DNA from: Macrostomum hystrix
Taxonomy: Eukaryota; Platyhelminthes; Macrostomidae
Assembly (NCBI GenBank): GCA_950097015.1
Contig: CATNEN010000035.1
Coordinates: 385,001-449,000, forward strand
DNA length: 64,000 nt
Direction: 5' to 3'
The translations under genes were made by a program, and so were the position numbers. Positions within the stretch are counted from its first letter, which is position 1. Every line of letters starts with the position of its first letter. The notes beneath the pieces were generated by a model that was given only the letters and a program-made list of their open reading frames with translations, made no database searches and was not told the origin of the DNA. This document shows, piece by piece, positions 60,989 through 64,000 of this stretch.

Positions 60989-63170
60989 CATGAGAGATGG
61001 AAGGGTGAAGGAATTGGAAGGGTGGGGGAGATGGAAGGGTAAGGAAGGCTGAGGCAGATGGAAGGGTGAAGGAATTGGAAGGGTGGGGGAGATGGAAGGG
61101 TAAGGAAGGCTGAGGGAGATGGAAGGGTGGGGGAGATGGAAGGGTAAGGAAGGGTGAGGAAGGGTGAGGGAGATAGAAGGGTGAGGGAGATGGAAGGGTG
61201 GGGGAGATGCAAGGGTGAGGAAGGGTGAGGGAGATAGAAGGGTGAGGGAGATGGAAGGGTGGGGGAGATGGAAGGGTGGGGGAGATGGAAGGGTTGGGGA
61301 GATGGAAGGGTGAGGGAGATGGAAGGGTGGGGAGATGGAAGGGTAAGGAAGGTTAAGGGAGATAGAAGGGTGAGGGAGATGGAAGGGTGAGGGAGATGGA
61401 AGGGTAAGGAAGGTTAAGGGAGATGGAAGGTTGAGGGAGATGGAAGGGTGGGGGAGATGGAAAGGTGACGGAGATGGAAGGGCGAGGGAGATGGAAAAAT
61501 GGGGGAGATGGAAGGGTGAGGGAGATGGAAGGGTGGGGGAGATGGAAGGGCGAGGGAGATGGAAGGTTGAGGGAGATGGAAGGGTGAGGGAGATGGAAGG
61601 TTGAGGGAGATGGAAGGTTGAGGGAGATGGAAGGGTGAGGGAGATGGAAGGGTAAGGAAGGTTAAGGGAGATGGAAGGTTGAGGGAGATGGAAGGGTGGG
61701 GGAGATGGAAGGGTGAGGGAGATGGAAGGTTGAGGGAGATGGAAGGGTGAGGGAGATGGAAGGGTAAGGAAGGTTAAGGGAGATGGAAGGTTGAGGGAGA
61801 TGGAAGGGTGGGGGAGATGGAAGGTTGAGGGAGATGGAAGGTTGAGGGAGATGGAAGGGTGAGGGAGATGGAAGGGTAAGGAAGGTTAAGGGAGATGGAA
61901 GGTTGAGGGAGATGGAAGGGTGGGGGAGATGGAAGGGTGAGGGAGATGGAAGGGTGAGGGAGATGGAAGGGTGAGGGAGATGGAAGGGTAAGGAAGGTTA
62001 AGGGAGATGGAAGGTTGAGGGAGATGGAAGGGTGGGGGAGATGGAAGGGTGAGGGAGATGGAAGGTTGAGGGAGATGGAAGGGTGAGGGAGATGGAAGGG
62101 TAAGGAAGGTTAAGGGAGATGGAAGGTTGAGGGAGATGGAAGGGTGGGGGAGATGGAAGGTTGAGGGAGATGGAAGGTTGAGGGAGATGGAAGGGTGAGG
62201 GAGATGGAAGGGTAAGGAAGGTTAAGGGAGATGGAAGGTTGAGGGAGATGGAAGGGTGGGGGAGATGGAAGGGTGAGGGAGATGGAAGGGTGAGGGAGAT
62301 GGAAGGGTGAGGGAGATGGAAGGGTAAGGAAGGTTAAGGGAGATGGAAGGTTGAGGGAGATGGAAGGGTGGGGGAGATGGAAGGGTGAGGGAGATGGAAG
62401 GTTGAGGGAGATGGAAGGGTGAGGGAGATGGAAGGGTAAGGAAGGTTAAGGGAGATGGAAGGTTGAGGGAGATGGAAGGGTGGGGGAGATGGAAGGTTGA
62501 GGGAGATGGAAGGTTGAGGGAGATGGAAGGGTGAGGGAGATGGAAGGGTAAGGAAGGTTAAGGGAGATGGAAGGTTGAGGGAGATGGAAGGGTGGGGGAG
62601 ATGGAAGGGTGAGGGAGATGGAAGGGTGAGGGAGATGGAAGGGTGAGGGAGATGGAAGGGTAAGGAAGGTTAAGGGAGATGGAAGGTTGAGGGAGATGGA
62701 AGGTTGAGGGAGATGGAAGGTTGAGGGAGATGGAAGGTTGAGGGAGATGGAAGGTTGAGGGAGATGGAAGGTTGAGGGAGATGGAAGGTTGAGGGAGATG
62801 GAAGGTTGAGGGAGATGGAAGGTTGAGGGAGATGAAAGGTTGAGGGAGATGGAAGGTTGAGGGAGATGGAAGGTTGAGGGAGATGGAAGGTTGAGGGAGA
62901 TGAAAGGGTGAGGGAGATGGAAGGTTGAGGGAGATGGAAGGTTGAGGGAGATGGAAAGGTGGGGGAGATGGAAGGGTGAGGGAGATGGAAAGGTGGGGGA
63001 GATGGAAGGGCGAGGGAGATGGAAGGGTGAGGGAGATGGAAGGGCGAGGGAGATGGAAAGGTGGGGGAGATGGAAGGGTGAGGGAGATGGAAGGGTGGGG
63101 GAGATGGAAAGGTGGGGGAGATGGAAGGGTGAGGGAGATGGAAGGTTGAGGGAGATAAGATTGTGAGAGA
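60989..63170. repeat. 17-bp purine-rich minisatellite, about 125 copies
   Basis: Unit GGGAGATGGAAGGGTGA with GGTTGAG, GTGGG and TAAGGAAGGTTAA modules. TAAGGAAGGTTAAGGG recurs roughly every 112 bp between 61400 and 62660, a clear higher-order repeat. From 62690 to 62890 it becomes a homogeneous run of GGTTGAGGGAGATGGAA. Confidence 0.97.
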
Positions 63171-63629
63171 AAGAATTGTGAGGGACATGGAAAGGTGGTG
63201 GCGAGAGAGGAGTTCAGGCAGATCTAAAATCAGCCAGGTGTGAGGGACGATGTTGAGGAAGCAGTTCATATCCGCCTCAATCTCCCGTATCCTGCTCAAT
63301 CATTCGGCAACTGGCGCTGTGACGTGACGTGATTTTCAAGATGGAAAAATGTCACAGACTGATGTCCTCGATTTTGATTGCTAAAAATGGAGCAGATCGT
63401 TGAACAGTTTTATTCATAATTGAACCGCTCGTTGGAGAAGGAAAAGGCGGTGAACTTTCGAACAAGAAAGTCTGCTAACTACTGAACAGTAGTCAGGTAT
63501 GGATCCAAAGTGTTAAATACGAAACAAAGGATCATTTTCGTACCGAACTGCATCTTATTTGACCTGATAGATCTATGCATTTTATTTACTTCTGCTTTCT
63601 CGCTGTGTTTGTTCATTTGTCCATTCAGA
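63171..63629. other. Unique spacer, possible unassigned exon
   Basis: On the minus strand 63299-63190 is open and reads RIREIEADMNCFLNIVPH before entering the array. No family recognised and splice sites are unclear, so it is not called as a gene. Confidence 0.3.
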
Positions 63630-64000
63630 TCAAACAAATCCCATTCAGATGCAACAAATCCTATTCAGATCAAACGAATCCCATTCAGATCAAACAAATC
63701 CCATTCAGATCAAACAAATCCCATTCAGATCAAACAAATCCTATTCAGATCAAACGAATCCCTTTCAGATGCAACAAATCCCATTCAGATGCAACAAATC
63801 CTATTCAGATCAAACGAATCCCATTCAGATGCAACAAATCCTATTCAGATCAAACGAATCCCATTCAGATGCAACAAATCCTATTCAGATGCAACAAATC
63901 CTATTCAGATGCAACAAATCCTATTCAGATGCAACAAATCCTAGTCAGATCAAACAAATCTCATTCAGATCAAACAAATCCCATTCAGATCAAACAAATC
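63630..64000. repeat. 20-bp minisatellite running off the window
   Basis: About 19 copies of ATCCCATTCAGATCAAACAA with CAGATGCAACAA, CAAACGAA and CTATTC variants. The right edge is outside the window. Confidence 0.96.

Noticed and set aside
1..64000. Bacterial or viral origin, or contamination
   Set aside because: Spliced animal genes with consistent phases occur across most of the window, and repeats and SINEs are shared between regions; no viral genes were recognised.

Overview
This window is nuclear DNA of an animal. Its genes are split by GT-AG introns and belong to metazoan families: collagen XV/XVIII with endostatin, an NMDA-receptor subunit, acid ceramidase, cofilin, the spliceosomal protein U2A' and an RGS protein. 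There are no operons, Shine-Dalgarno sites or phage and plasmid genes. tRNA-derived SINEs, small terminal-inverted-repeat elements and a very heavy load of minisatellites are present. Several start codons lie a few bases after a splice-acceptor-like sequence, as in lineages with spliced-leader trans-splicing. A free-living flatworm or similar marine invertebrate would fit, but this is an inference from style and no marker sequence fixes the species.

Layout, left to right. 1-390 is a SINE and 391-961 a minisatellite, followed by the last exon of an RGS-domain gene (+, 1169-1408). A collagen XV/XVIII-like gene runs on the minus strand; its 3' part is clear from 9132 down to 3710 (triple-helix exons, trimerization domain, hinge, endostatin), and two tentative linker exons extend it to 10990. 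Acid ceramidase copy A (-, 15574-13275), cofilin (-, 21159-17698), U2A' (-, 25042-23245) and acid ceramidase copy B (-, 28634-25605) follow, all in one orientation. 28.7-33.4 kb is AT-rich and holds four small inverted-repeat elements. A ZNF395/SLC2A4RG-like C-clamp protein is on the plus strand (33449-34333), and an unidentified coding-like 3' exon lies at 38463-38598. From 59522 down to 39468 a nine-exon GluN3-type NMDA-receptor gene spans about 20 kb; all splice phases agree and it predicts 1145 residues. The right end is mostly tandem arrays and runs off the window inside one.

By hand count, about 24 kb (more than a third) is tandem arrays, in more than 30 families with units of 16 to 75 bp. 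Almost every long intron carries its own family. Several arrays have higher-order structure, and many unit lengths are multiples of three, which produces long spurious reading frames on both strands.

The two acid ceramidase genes are the most informative pair. Their last exon and the adjoining part of exon 2 are nearly identical, the rest has diverged, and the introns between are unrelated. The other genes are unrelated housekeeping, matrix and signalling functions. Coordinates come from reading splice sites by eye; no alignment or search was run.
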